Shown here: piece by piece, positions 1 through 9,217 of the stretch
Numbering within the stretch: position 1 is the stretch's first letter
Layout: each line of letters begins with the position of its first letter
Assembly (NCBI GenBank): GCA_016721905.1
Contig: JADKHH010000023.1
Span: 262,332-326,331 of the forward strand
From: Candidatus Opimibacter skivensis
GTDB taxonomy: Bacteria; Bacteroidota; Bacteroidia; Chitinophagales; Saprospiraceae
Reading direction: 5' to 3'
Length of the DNA stretch: 64,000 nt
Notes under the pieces: generated by a model
The model's database searches: none
Told to the model about the DNA's origin: nothing
What the model saw: only the letters and a program-made list of their open reading frames with translations
Program-made: the position numbers and the translations under genes

Positions 1-1
1 A

Positions 2-385
2 CAGCACCTCCGCCAGCGGTATTCTTCCCTCCAACCAATAGAGGTTGCAGAAACTATTGATGTTCAGATCGAAGATGCATTCCTGCAAAAAATCCGGGTC
101 ATCGTCGAAGAGCACCTCGCTGATGCCGACTTTGAAGTCGATAAATTGGCCAGGCTGACCGGCATGAGTCGGAGCCAGCTCTTCCGGAAAGTCAAAGCGC
201 TGACCGGCCAATCCCCCTCCATCTTTATCAGATCGATCCGCCTCCACCGGGGTAAAGAACTGCTGGAAACCACTCAGATGAACGTAAGCGAAGTGGCTTA
301 CCATGTCGGATTTTCTACCCCCACTTATTTTTCAGATGCTTTCAACGAATACTACGGAATCCGCCCTAGCCAGTTCAGAAAGTAA
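2..385 (+). CDS. AraC-type DNA-binding domain of a response regulator or hybrid sensor (5' truncated by window)
   Basis: The frame is open from the left edge to the TAA after residue string 'RPSQFRK', so only the C-terminal ~127 residues are present. The segment 'HLRQRYS' near the edge looks like the linker that follows a receiver domain in Bacteroidota hybrid two-component regulators; that is family knowledge, since the receiver itself is outside the window. After it comes an AraC-type double helix-turn-helix: first HTH 'KLARLTGMSRSQLFRKVKALTG', whose core is LARLTGMSRSQLFRKV, then 'VSEVAYHVGFSTPTYFSDAF', ending in the typical 'GIRPSQFR'. It should bind DNA as a transcription activator. Its targets are unknown; the next gene on the same strand, a T9SS cargo protein at 520, is a possible one. 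An internal ATG at 146 is not the start. Confidence 0.85.
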   Translation, partial: QHLRQRYSSLQPIEVAETIDVQIEDAFLQKIRVIVEEHLADADFEVDKLARLTGMSRSQLFRKVKALTGQSPSIFIRSIRLHRGKELLETTQMNVSEVAYHVGFSTPTYFSDAFNEYYGIRPSQFRK

Positions 386-519
386 AGAAAATCAGCGTTT
401 TGCAACATAATCTGTGATTTCTGACCAGATATTGGTTGCCCTTTTCGTGCCATCGGGGCAATTTTACCTGCATGAAAAATACCCCTAACCCAAACTTCTC
501 ACCCTTTAAAATTCAGACC

Positions 520-1083
520 ATGAAGCGACTGCTCCCGATGGTGCTTTGTCTGCCTTTTTATGGCTTGACGGCCCAGACGACAGACCATTACATTATCTCC
601 GCCCAGGGAAATGAAACGAAAGGACAGACCATGTCCCTGTGTTGGACGATCGGCGACCTGGCCACCGAAACCTCTGGGATCGATCAGGCCCTCACTACCC
701 AGGGATTTCAGCAGCCAACACTTTTTGTAAAAGAATTGGATCCGGCAAGTCAACCTCACCCCTTGATTGACGAGGCAGGGAAACCAGTGAATGCGCTCCC
801 GCTCAAAGGAGATGCTGAAGCTCAGGCGTCTAACAGTGCGATCAAAGCGAATGTGTACCCAAATCCATTCAGCAATGATATTACTGTTGAAGTTGGAAAC
901 ATCACCCAGGAATATCACCTGGACGTTTTCGATCCACAAGGCAACCTGATCTCCAGATGTACCTCCGGAAATGCAAAGGAGATCATCCGTCTGGAAGACC
1001 TGCCTGCCGCCCAATATATACTCCGGATCTCTACCCTGGATGACATGCATACGCAAGTCTTCCAGATCGTCAAATCCAAATAA
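520..1083 (+). CDS. Small secreted protein with T9SS type A sorting domain
   Basis: A 187-residue protein. The ATG at 520 is chosen because it begins a clean signal peptide (MKRLLPMVLCLPFYGLTAQ); the ATGs at 436 and 472 would add a hydrophilic N-terminus. The mature N-terminal half (about residues 20-70) has the pattern 'YIISAQGNE...LCWTIGDLATET...LTQGFQQP', common in Bacteroidota T9SS cargo proteins of unknown function. The C-terminal ~75 residues begin 'VYPNPFSNDITVEV' and run through 'LDVFDPQGNLI' to 'YILRISTLDD...QVFQIVK', which is the Por-secretion type A sorting domain that directs export through T9SS and attachment to the cell surface. It is 45 bp upstream of the fibre-like gene at 1129 on the same strand and may be co-transcribed with it. 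The specific role is unknown. Confidence 0.8.
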   Translation: MKRLLPMVLCLPFYGLTAQTTDHYIISAQGNETKGQTMSLCWTIGDLATETSGIDQALTTQGFQQPTLFVKELDPASQPHPLIDEAGKPVNALPLKGDAEAQASNSAIKANVYPNPFSNDITVEVGNITQEYHLDVFDPQGNLISRCTSGNAKEIIRLEDLPAAQYILRISTLDDMHTQVFQIVKSK

Positions 1084-1128
1084 AACCCCGAAACGATTTT
1101 AAAACACAAACCAGAAAATCACCACCAC

Positions 1129-3933
1129 ATGAAATATATACTACTCACTTCCACTTTAGTTTTGCTACTTATCTCTTCTGTCACTGGACAGAAAGCAGCT
1201 CCTCCGGGAATGCGCTATCAGGCTATCGCCCGTGATATCGACGGAAACATTCGTGCCTCACAACCGCTCGAGGTAAAGGCTGAACTCGTGCTCCTCGAAG
1301 CAGGAGAAGAAGTCGTCTATGAAGAATTTCATCAGGCTACTTCTGGTGAATTTGGCTTACTTAATATTACCATTGGCGAAGGGGCTAATGCTAAAGGCCA
1401 GTTTGCAGATGTGCCCTGGAGCAAACCAGTATGGGTCAGAATCTCCATCAAGCACGCAGACGATAAAGCCTTCCAACTCGTCACCACCAGCAAACTCTAT
1501 TCAGTGCCTTATGCTTTCTATGCAGAAACTGCAGGATCTGTGATCGGAAGTGATGATGTCAATGAGAGTGAGCAGGATAGCAGTGGTGGCAGAGGCTTCA
1601 GTCTTGATCAGACCTCGATCTACTGGACCTTGGATGGTAATGCTAATTCACATGCTGTCAAGCCTTATGGCCCGGCTGTATTAGGTACCAAGGACAGGAA
1701 GGACCTGACGATGATCACCAATAATATCCCACGATTGATTATTGATAAAGACGGCGGGATCAACCTGCTGACCAACCTCGAACTCGATGGGGATTTGAAT
1801 GTGAATGGGAATACAACCCTGAATGGTTCACTCGATGTTACGGGCATGAACCCTACACGACTTTCAGGAACATTAGATGTTGACAAAGCCACTACACTCA
1901 ATGATTCACTCACGGTCAACAATAATGCCCCAACTTACCTGAGTGGTTCACTCGTAGTAGATAAGACATTGACAGTTGAAGGACCAGCTACTATCAACAA
2001 TACGCTCGATGTGACTGGTATGTATCCTACCCATCTGTCCGGGACGCTTACAGTTGATAATGCAACTACCCTTAATAATTCACTCACAGTGACCAACATG
2101 GCACCGACTTCATTGACCGGTGCACTTGATGTTGATAAAACCTTGAATGTAGATGGGGCGACAACCCTCAATAATAACCTTACGGTAACCGGAATGTATC
2201 CTACTACATTAACAGGTACGCTCACCGTCGATAAAGCTGCGATCATCAATGATGCATTGACGGTCATGAATATGGCTGCTACACATCTGACTGGTTCGCT
2301 TACAGTAGATGGCGATATTAACCTGGGAGGAGATATCCTTCTGGATGGACCACTTGTCGTCAGTGGTATGAACCCTTCTCACCTCACCGGAACATTGGTG
2401 GTTGATAAACTTGCAACACTGAATTCAGGTCTTGTTGTCAATGGTGAAGGCACACTTGGTCCGAATGGTGAACACGTTGCTTACTTTAACAACACCGAAG
2501 GTGGTACAAGTGATGGTATCGCTATACGAATCAATAACGGCTCTACTTCAGCAAATAACAATTTTGTAACCTTTTATAAAGGGGACAATAGTGTCGCTGG
2601 CCGGATCGAAGGGTATGTACTTTCTGATATTGGTTCACCGCCGATCCCGACTGAAGATGAAATCTGGTCAGCAGTGTGTGTGACGATAGCGGATTACAAT
2701 CCGGTGACTATTTTCTGGACACAATTTGCCAACTACTTCAATTTGTTTGGTACCGTTTGGAATGGTGCCACGATTCCGGCATTTGGTATTCCTGATTTTC
2801 CGGGACTGGAAATGCCTGATTTTCCTGGCGTACCTATGCCTACATTTCCAGGCGTAGGGATGCCGACGTTTCCGGGTCTGGGATTACCGGATTTCGGTGG
2901 TGTCACACTACCTAGCATACCTTCCGTTTCCATTGACGGAGTGGGCACGATTTTTCCTGGGTTGAGTTTTCCGAGTATCCCGGCTGTCAACATTCCGGAT
3001 ATTCCTTCATTCGATATTCCGGATGTGCCTTCCTATGATATTCCGGATGTTCCTGCTTTTACGATACCTAACATTCCTGCCTTCACGATTCCTGATGTGC
3101 CGGAGATTGATCTTTCAGCAGATCTGTTTGTAGTGCCTACCGTTCCGACCTTCAGTGATATCTTAATTGACCTGGGCGTTTGTCCTGATGAAGATATTTT
3201 TGATGTCAATGATGGATATGTAGTGCGATTGATAGAGTGGGGTATACAAAATGATATGCAGAACATGATCTCTTTCAATCCGATCGATCTGGTCACCAAG
3301 TCATTGTCATGGGGTCTGACCAAAGCGGTCAAACATGGAGGTGTTACCTATGGATCAAAGGGAGCTGACTATGCTGAATACCTTCCTAAACTGCATGCCA
3401 CTGAACAATTTTTGGGCGGCGAGATCGTGGGTATACACGGCGGTCGTATCAGTAAAGTGACTGCGGGAGCTGATCAGATCTTAGCGATCTCCACCAAGCC
3501 ACTTGTCCTTGGAAATCAACCAGAGGAATCAGAAGAAACCATGTTTGAAAAAGTAGGCTTCCTGGGTCAGGTACCTGTATTTGTGCAAGGTCCGGTGGCA
3601 TTAGGTGATTATATCATTCCATCAGGAAAGAATGACGGTATCGGTATCGCGATCAGTAAAGATGAACTCACAGCAGAATTACTTCCACTCATTTTTGGAA
3701 AAGCATGGTCTGATTCACCACTCGAGACAACAGTTGTGATAAATACATCCATTGGCTTGAGACCAATCGAAATAGCAGAAGTATTGCAGCAACGTGATGC
3801 GCGACTGAAAACACTTCAGGCTCAAATGCAAGATCAGGATGCGACCTATCGTAAATTAAAGGATGATGTAGATGAGCTCAAGGCTCATTTGAACATCGGC
3901 GGTGGTGCTTCGGCCAGTCACATCAATAAATAA
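1129..3933 (+). CDS. Large secreted fibre-like protein: beta repeats, proline octad array, G2-like chaperone domain
   Basis: A 934-residue protein with a signal peptide ending VTGQ. Residues ~25-140 ('GMRYQAIARD...FGLLNITIGEG...KLYSVPYAFYAETAG') form an N-terminal domain widespread in Bacteroidota surface proteins. Residues ~220-445 hold about nine 22-23-residue repeats of the form 'hLtGtLtVdkattLnnsL', suggesting a stacked beta fold like phage tail fibres. Residues ~545-660 are an array of 8-9-residue units, 'IPDFPGLEM' then 'IPDVPxFx'. Residues ~740-870 contain 'GSKGADYAEYLP', 'DQILAIS', 'GFLGQVPVFV' and 'GDYIIPSGKNDG', which resemble the intramolecular chaperone (Peptidase_G2-like) end of phage tail proteins; this is inference. 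A short coiled coil (~885-925) closes the protein. No T9SS domain is visible. A diverged, disrupted paralogue follows 21 bp downstream. A surface fibre or attachment role is plausible but unproven. Confidence 0.75.
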   Translation: MKYILLTSTLVLLLISSVTGQKAAPPGMRYQAIARDIDGNIRASQPLEVKAELVLLEAGEEVVYEEFHQATSGEFGLLNITIGEGANAKGQFADVPWSKPVWVRISIKHADDKAFQLVTTSKLYSVPYAFYAETAGSVIGSDDVNESEQDSSGGRGFSLDQTSIYWTLDGNANSHAVKPYGPAVLGTKDRKDLTMITNNIPRLIIDKDGGINLLTNLELDGDLNVNGNTTLNGSLDVTGMNPTRLSGTLDVDKATTLNDSLTVNNNAPTYLSGSLVVDKTLTVEGPATINNTLDVTGMYPTHLSGTLTVDNATTLNNSLTVTNMAPTSLTGALDVDKTLNVDGATTLNNNLTVTGMYPTTLTGTLTVDKAAIINDALTVMNMAATHLTGSLTVDGDINLGGDILLDGPLVVSGMNPSHLTGTLVVDKLATLNSGLVVNGEGTLGPNGEHVAYFNNTEGGTSDGIAIRINNGSTSANNNFVTFYKGDNSVAGRIEGYVLSDIGSPPIPTEDEIWSAVCVTIADYNPVTIFWTQFANYFNLFGTVWNGATIPAFGIPDFPGLEMPDFPGVPMPTFPGVGMPTFPGLGLPDFGGVTLPSIPSVSIDGVGTIFPGLSFPSIPAVNIPDIPSFDIPDVPSYDIPDVPAFTIPNIPAFTIPDVPEIDLSADLFVVPTVPTFSDILIDLGVCPDEDIFDVNDGYVVRLIEWGIQNDMQNMISFNPIDLVTKSLSWGLTKAVKHGGVTYGSKGADYAEYLPKLHATEQFLGGEIVGIHGGRISKVTAGADQILAISTKPLVLGNQPEESEETMFEKVGFLGQVPVFVQGPVALGDYIIPSGKNDGIGIAISKDELTAELLPLIFGKAWSDSPLETTVVINTSIGLRPIEIAEVLQQRDARLKTLQAQMQDQDATYRKLKDDVDELKAHLNIGGGASASHINK

Positions 3934-3954
3934 AAAGATCAGTTCAATTTATAA

Positions 3955-5091
3955 ATGGTAAAACCAATGAAAAATCTACTGATTCTTTTATCCATCCTAC
4001 TCTCCGCAACATCTGGGCTGTTAGCGCAGTCAGTGAGCCAGGGTATGCGTTTCCAGGCGCTCGCCAGAGACCTGCAGGGTAACCTCCTGGCAAAGGAGAA
4101 ACTCGAAGTGAAGGTTAAATTGTATGCTTCTGAGCCGGAAGAAAAAGTGTTTTATGCAGAAGGTCATCATATCCAGTCAAACTAACTAGGTTTGCTTGAT
4201 TTCGTCATCGGAGAAGGTGCCAATTTTGGCGGTGACTTTAGCAGGATTCCCTGGGCCGAACAAAAAATGTGGGTCAGGATTTCGGTGAAGACACTACATG
4301 ATGAAGATTACCAACTGATCAGTTCAGGACAATTGTACTCCGTACCATATGCGTTGTATTCCAATACTGCAGGTGCATTGGCAGATGGTGGTGCAGGCAA
4401 TGATACGACTAGTGGTAACAACAGGGGACAAAGCATCGATCAGACTTCGATCTACTGGACACTCGATGGCAATTATAATTCACATGCTGTCAAGCCGTAT
4501 GGCCCGGCTGTATTAGGTACCAAGGACAGGAAGGATCTCACGATGATCACAAATAATATCCCGCGGTTGATCATTGACAAAGAAGGCAATATCAACATCC
4601 TCTTTGATGTCAATTTCGAAGGAAATCTGACAGTGGGTGGTAATACGACCTTAAATGGTTCCCTGGATGTGACAGGCATGCAACCGACTAACCTTACAGG
4701 TACATTAGATGTAGTTAAAGCGACCAACTTAAATGATGCATTATCTGTCACCACAATGGCACCTACTCAATTGACTGGTGATCTGAAGGTAGGCCAGGGT
4801 ATGAAGGTGCTGGGAGCAACAACGATTGACAATAGCTTAAATGTTGGAAATCTGGCAACGCATCTTTCCGGTACTTTAGTTGCCGATAAAGAAACAGTTG
4901 TGAATGGACTGACTGTGGCAGGGATGTCTCCAACCCAATTGACCGGGACCCTGGATGTAGACCGTACCATGAACGTCGATGGATCAACGACACTCAATCG
5001 CGCGCTCACCGTGACTGGAGGAAATGCTACTCACCTGACAGGTATTTTTCAGTTGCCAAAACTGCGATCCTCAACGCTACGCTCACAGTGA
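3955..5091 (+). pseudogene. 5' part of second fibre-like paralogue, with in-frame stop and frameshift
   Basis: This is the N-terminal half of a paralogue of the 1129-3933 gene. ATGs lie at 3955 and 3967; the second, starting MKNLLILLSILLSATSGLLAQ, gives the better signal peptide. The frame meets a TAA at 4183-4185 between 'HHIQSN' and 'LGLLDFVIGEG'; the paralogue reads 'QATSGEFGLLNITIGEG' there, so homology continues unbroken through the stop. A second lesion near 5043-5050 (a run of five T) shifts the frame: 'THLTGIFQLPKL' should read 'THLTG.FSVAKTAIL', which resumes in the frame of the 3' part. The full locus 3955-6818 is 2864 bp, one short of a multiple of three, so a single lost base explains the shift. 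The stop could be real decay or a base error. The beta repeats match those of the first paralogue. Confidence 0.7.
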
Positions 5092-6818
5092 CACATGCTA
5101 AACCAACGCATCTGACGGGCACACTGGAAGTTGATGGTGCTTCAAGTATAGGTGGTGATTTTACATTGAATGGTAAGTTGGATGTTGCTAATATGCAACC
5201 AACCACCATGTCAGGAACACTTGCAGTTGACAAACTAACGACGACGAATGCAGGATTGCAAGTCAATGGAGGAGGCAGTGTAGGGCCGGGTAATGAATAC
5301 CTCGCCTACTTCAACAACACAGAAGGTGGTAGTGGTGATGGGATCGCTATCAAGCTCGCCAACGAACAAGTAGATAAGCAAACAAACTTCATGACCTTCT
5401 ACCGTGGTGCGAATACAGTAGCAGGTCGGATTGAAGGATATGATTTTGGCGACATAGCCGATATTCCGGTTCCTACAACAGATGAAATATGGAGTGCGGT
5501 GTGTGTGGGCATCGCGGATTATAATCCACTCACTATCGTGTGGACACAAGCTGCCACTGGCTTTAATTTGTTTGCGGGTCTATGGAACAACACGACGATT
5601 CCGGCCTTTGACATACCGGACATTCCGCCATTTACAATTACAGATGTACCCGCATTGACTATTCCAAATGTGCCTGCATTTGTAATTACGGATGTACCCG
5701 GTTTTAATATACCGGATATACCAGGAGTTGTACTTCCGGATGTACCTCGACTGACGATTGGTCCATTGCTCTGCACCAATATTTGCTTTTGCCCATGCGG
5801 AATTGATATCACTGAATGGGAATGTTGTTGCGAAGACGTCTGTCTGATTCCAGGATCATTCACGGTATGGCCTGCCATTACGATTCCTGATTTTCCAGGT
5901 ATTGCCATTCCTGATTTTCCGGGGATAGAGGTGCCTGATTTTCCAGGAATTGATGTTCCTGATTTTCCGGGGATAGCTGTGCCTGATTTTCCGGGTTTAG
6001 TCATTCCGGCAGTCCCTGAAATCAATCTGGCGGAGGTGTTTGGTGAGTGTCCTACGATACCGACCTTCAGTGACATCCTGATCTCTGAGGGGATATGTCC
6101 TGATGAGGACATATTTGATCTGAATGATGGCTATGTCAGAAGACTTGCAGAGTGGGCTTTTGAAAACAGGCTGCAAAGTGTGGTGTCCGCTGATCCACTC
6201 AAATTGCTGGGCAATGCCATAGCGTGGGGATTGACGACCTCTGTCATGCATAATGGCGTAGTGTATGGTTCGAAAGGAGCCGATTATGCCGAATATCTAC
6301 CAAAGATGTATGCATCGGAGCAATTCATGAAAGGCGAAGTTGTAGGGGTGTATAATGGTAAGATTTCCAAAAACACATTACATGCCGACCAGATCCTTGC
6401 TATAACTTCACAACCATTAGTGCTTGGTAACATGCAGGATGAAGACATCATCGCTGACTTTGAACAAGTAGCTTTCCTTGGACAGATTCCTGTGTTTGTC
6501 AACGGACATGTGTATGCAGGTGATTATATCGTTGCTTCCGGTAAAAATGATGGAATGGCGATAGCTGTTAAAGCAGAAAGCATCACAGCAGAAATGTTGT
6601 CAATGGTTTTAGGCACTGCCTGGGAAACACATGCAAGTGATGGTGTGGCATTAGTCAACACGTCGATCGGTTTACGTCCGATGGAAATCGCGGAAGTTGT
6701 TAAAAAACAGGATGTATTGGAAAATTCACTTCAGGAAAAAGTAGAAACGCATCAGACAGGTTCAGCGCAGTTGACAAGCGATATTGAACTGATCAAGCGC
6801 GCGGTTTATCATCCCTGA
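5088..6818 (+). CDS. 3' part of second fibre-like paralogue: proline octads, Cys-rich insert, G2-like domain
   Basis: An open stretch of 576 codons in a different frame from 3955-5091, continuing the same gene; the ATG at 5088 is probably not a real start. It begins in the last beta repeats, then carries 'AYFNNTEGG' and 'DEIWSAVCVGIADYNP', as in the first paralogue. The proline array follows in two blocks, 'IPDVP'-type (about 5600-5755) and a near-perfect octad 'DFPGIxVP' block (about 5888-6003). Between them sits a cysteine-rich insert absent from the first copy. The C-terminal part repeats 'GSKGADYAEYLPKM', 'DQILAIT' and 'VASGKNDGMAIA'. If the upstream lesions are sequencing errors, the intact protein would be about 950 residues, against 934 for its neighbour. 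Confidence 0.7.
   Translation: MTHAKPTHLTGTLEVDGASSIGGDFTLNGKLDVANMQPTTMSGTLAVDKLTTTNAGLQVNGGGSVGPGNEYLAYFNNTEGGSGDGIAIKLANEQVDKQTNFMTFYRGANTVAGRIEGYDFGDIADIPVPTTDEIWSAVCVGIADYNPLTIVWTQAATGFNLFAGLWNNTTIPAFDIPDIPPFTITDVPALTIPNVPAFVITDVPGFNIPDIPGVVLPDVPRLTIGPLLCTNICFCPCGIDITEWECCCEDVCLIPGSFTVWPAITIPDFPGIAIPDFPGIEVPDFPGIDVPDFPGIAVPDFPGLVIPAVPEINLAEVFGECPTIPTFSDILISEGICPDEDIFDLNDGYVRRLAEWAFENRLQSVVSADPLKLLGNAIAWGLTTSVMHNGVVYGSKGADYAEYLPKMYASEQFMKGEVVGVYNGKISKNTLHADQILAITSQPLVLGNMQDEDIIADFEQVAFLGQIPVFVNGHVYAGDYIVASGKNDGMAIAVKAESITAEMLSMVLGTAWETHASDGVALVNTSIGLRPMEIAEVVKKQDVLENSLQEKVETHQTGSAQLTSDIELIKRAVYHP
5772..5843 (+). other. Cysteine-rich insert within the second fibre-like protein
   Basis: Eight cysteines fall within 24 codons: 'CTNICFCPCG' followed by 'EWECCCEDVC'. 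The insert splits the proline octad array. The paralogue at 1129-3933 has no equivalent. Metal binding or disulfide cross-linking is possible; the sequence does not decide between them. Confidence 0.7.
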
Positions 6819-6845
6819 TTATAAGATATTACTTATTCACCCAAT

Positions 6846-6880
6846 GGGAGGCAGATGATATTCGATTGTCTGCCTTCCTT
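6846..6880 (+). terminator. Putative hairpin terminator after the fibre-like gene pair
   Basis: GGAGGCAGA and TCTGCCTTCC can pair around a ~13-nt loop, followed by TTATTT. It lies 28 bp after the stop at 6818 and before the next gene at 6907. The T tract is short, so this is a moderate call. Confidence 0.45.
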
Positions 6881-6906
6881 ATTTCAAAAAGAAACATAAC
6901 TTCAAC

Positions 6907-7653
6907 ATGATGAGAATCTCGATTTATTTGGCGACAGCTATGTTGATGCTTATCGGGTCTATCCTCTATGGACAATCGTTTGAAGGCATAGTGACTATGA
7001 AAGTGTCTACATCACCTGAAAACATCTCCATGTTGACAATCAAGGGAGACCTCTCGCTGATGGAGATGCAGATCGATACGGTACAGACCATTAAATTGAT
7101 TAAAGACCGTGGGGCAGAGACCACCACCATCCTGAGGTCGAAGAATGAAATGAAATATGGTTACAGATCCAGGATCTTATATGGAGAGGATGAGCATATC
7201 CCAACCGTCAATCCGACAGCTCACCAGTTGGTGATCACCGTCACCGATGAGGAAAAGTATTTCGGTTCGTTCCGATGCGTCAAGACCCTTCTGCATAGTC
7301 CGAAGGCTACGGCTGAAGCATGGATCACCAAAGAGCCTGCATTGCGCTTGAGTGGGTGTTTTCCAAACTTCCTTGGGGAAGGTACAGATCCTGATTTGTT
7401 TGCCTTGCGGGAATTAGCTGACCAGGAGGGGCTGATCATGTATTACAGTGAATCATTGAGAGCGGGTAAGGAAGTGACCATCATAGAAGTTACTGCGGAA
7501 GAGAAAGTAATTACCTTGGATGCCTTTGCCATTGATGCCGGTTATGTGGTGCTGGATGAAGAAGGGATCAAGCGACTATATGGCCAGTCATTGAGTGATC
7601 CACTGAAAAAGGCTCAGTGGGAAGAATTCAGGCAGATTTTCGGCAATAAATAA
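6907..7653 (+). CDS. Secreted DUF4412-like protein
   Basis: A 248-residue protein with an N-terminal signal peptide (hydrophobic to 'GSILYGQS'). The mature part opens 'FEGIVTMKVSTS' and continues with 'SLMEMQIDTVQTIKLI' and 'KNEMKYGYRS'. This is the layout of Bacteroidota DUF4412/GLPGLI-like periplasmic proteins, in which a small beta domain is followed by a statement of what was measured on the protein. No catalytic motif is visible. It is followed after 47 bp by a TlpA-type thioredoxin gene on the same strand. The family assignment rests on overall pattern rather than a diagnostic motif, and the function is unknown. Confidence 0.55.
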   Translation: MMRISIYLATAMLMLIGSILYGQSFEGIVTMKVSTSPENISMLTIKGDLSLMEMQIDTVQTIKLIKDRGAETTTILRSKNEMKYGYRSRILYGEDEHIPTVNPTAHQLVITVTDEEKYFGSFRCVKTLLHSPKATAEAWITKEPALRLSGCFPNFLGEGTDPDLFALRELADQEGLIMYYSESLRAGKEVTIIEVTAEEKVITLDAFAIDAGYVVLDEEGIKRLYGQSLSDPLKKAQWEEFRQIFGNK

Positions 7654-7700
7654 TGGCTATTTTTAACCCCCTTATGGAAGGCTCCTAAAACCCACAACAC

Positions 7701-9215
7701 ATGACTTATTTTAAAATACAAATTTCCTTTCCCTTGATGGTAAGAAGATTATCCCTCACCTTAGTACTCGGTTTGTTTGCATTGCTGAGTCTTGCAAAGG
7801 CGGAAGGCATCAGGATAAAGGGCACGATCACGGGATATGAAGGTAGTGAGGCATTCCTGTCCATGATGTATGGAGGAAACCAATATATGGTCGATACGGC
7901 GAAAGTTGTCAATGGTACGTTCACCTTTGAAAGTATCTATCATCTTGAATCAGGAGTCTACCTGGTCATCCTGCCGCCAACTAAAAGTTTTTTGATCCTC
8001 GTCGATCGGAATATTCCCGAATTCAGCTTTACGGCTGATGTAAACCATATCAACAATACCATCAGGTTTGATAAGTCATCGGACAATACAGAGTATTACG
8101 CCTATTATCGGTTTTTCGAAGAGAAAAAAATGACCCTCGATAAAATCAAGAAGGATTATGATGCGCAAGTCAACGAACCTGACAAGGTAGCCTTGCTCTC
8201 GAGGATGCAACAAGAGAAGAAAGATATTATCGCGTATCAGAGCGCCCTCATCGCACGAATACCAGGAACACTGACAGCTGCCATGGTGAAATGTGAGTTG
8301 CCGGTAGAAGTACCCGCTTTCAACGGTTCTCCTGAAGAAATCAATCTGCAGAAATATCGTTTTCAACGTGAACACTATTTTGATAATGTGGATATAGCGG
8401 ATGAACGGTTGATACGTGCGCCCAGGAGTGTACTCGTGGATCGTGTCGACTTCTATCTTGACAATCTGATCCCAAATCAGCCTGATTCGATTATTAAAGG
8501 CGTAGATGAGTTGTTGGCCAGATGTGAAAAGACACCCGTGTCTTATCGGTTTTTTCTGACACATATTTTTAATAAATACCGGGAGGCCAAGAGCATTGGC
8601 ATGGATGCGGTCTACGTACACATTGCTGAAGAATATATTGTAAAAGGCAAGACACCCTGGATAGAAACCCAGGAGAAGGATGAAGTGCTGGCAGCGGTCA
8701 AACTGATTTCACCGACATTGATTGGCAAGGTAGCCCCTGATTTTACGGTGCAGACGCAGAGCGGCAAGGATATATCATTGCACAGTATTCAATCACCTTA
8801 TACTGTACTATTTTTCTGGGCACCTGACTGTACGAATTGTCAGCAGAGTATGCCGGTGTTAGCTGATTTCTATAAAGCTTACAAAGCAAAAGGTGTGGAG
8901 GTCTTTGGTGTTTGTTCGAAAATCAATGACCAGGAAAAGAACTGCTGGACGTATCTGGCAAATCATCCCGAATACAATTGGATCAATGGCAGTGACCAGA
9001 CCAATGGAGCATCAGGTGTGCGTACGCAATACAACATCACCACTACGCCCAGAATCTATCTGCTGGATAAAAATAAAACCATCGTCGCAAAGGATTTTGG
9101 CGTAGAGCATTTGGGAGAGGTGATGAATAGGTTGTTGCCGAGTAGTAGGCTAAGGCTGAGGCGGAGGCGAAGCATTTTCAACCTAAGCTCAACTTTGAGA
9201 CAAGAGAAAAAGTAG
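7701..9215 (+). CDS. TlpA-family thioredoxin-like protein with DUF4369-type N-terminus
   Basis: A 504-residue exported protein; the ATG at 7737 (MVRRLSLTLVLGLFALLSLAKA) is an alternative start with a more compact signal peptide. Residues ~35-130 ('IRIKGTITGYEGSEAFL...VVNGTFTFES') match the DUF4369 beta domain. A helical middle follows (~130-340). Residues ~345-480 are a thioredoxin fold: 'GKVAPDFTVQTQSGKDISLH', then 'FFWAPDCTNCQQSMP' with redox cysteines at about 377 and 380, and the cis-proline region 'NITTTPRIYLLDK'. The likely role is envelope thiol-disulfide exchange, as for other TlpA/ResA proteins. The last ~25 residues are arginine-rich ('RLRLRRRRSIFN') and are encoded by a dispersed repeat, so they probably are not part of the ancestral protein. 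The stop TAG lies inside a short GTAGAGAAAA repeat. Confidence 0.85.
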   Translation: MTYFKIQISFPLMVRRLSLTLVLGLFALLSLAKAEGIRIKGTITGYEGSEAFLSMMYGGNQYMVDTAKVVNGTFTFESIYHLESGVYLVILPPTKSFLILVDRNIPEFSFTADVNHINNTIRFDKSSDNTEYYAYYRFFEEKKMTLDKIKKDYDAQVNEPDKVALLSRMQQEKKDIIAYQSALIARIPGTLTAAMVKCELPVEVPAFNGSPEEINLQKYRFQREHYFDNVDIADERLIRAPRSVLVDRVDFYLDNLIPNQPDSIIKGVDELLARCEKTPVSYRFFLTHIFNKYREAKSIGMDAVYVHIAEEYIVKGKTPWIETQEKDEVLAAVKLISPTLIGKVAPDFTVQTQSGKDISLHSIQSPYTVLFFWAPDCTNCQQSMPVLADFYKAYKAKGVEVFGVCSKINDQEKNCWTYLANHPEYNWINGSDQTNGASGVRTQYNITTTPRIYLLDKNKTIVAKDFGVEHLGEVMNRLLPSSRLRLRRRRSIFNLSSTLRQEKK

Positions 9216-9217
9216 AG

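Noticed and set aside
1129..6818. Part of a prophage, because of tail-fibre-like and chaperone-like domains
   Set aside because: Both proteins have signal peptides and a Bacteroidota surface domain, and no capsid, portal, terminase or integrase gene is nearby.
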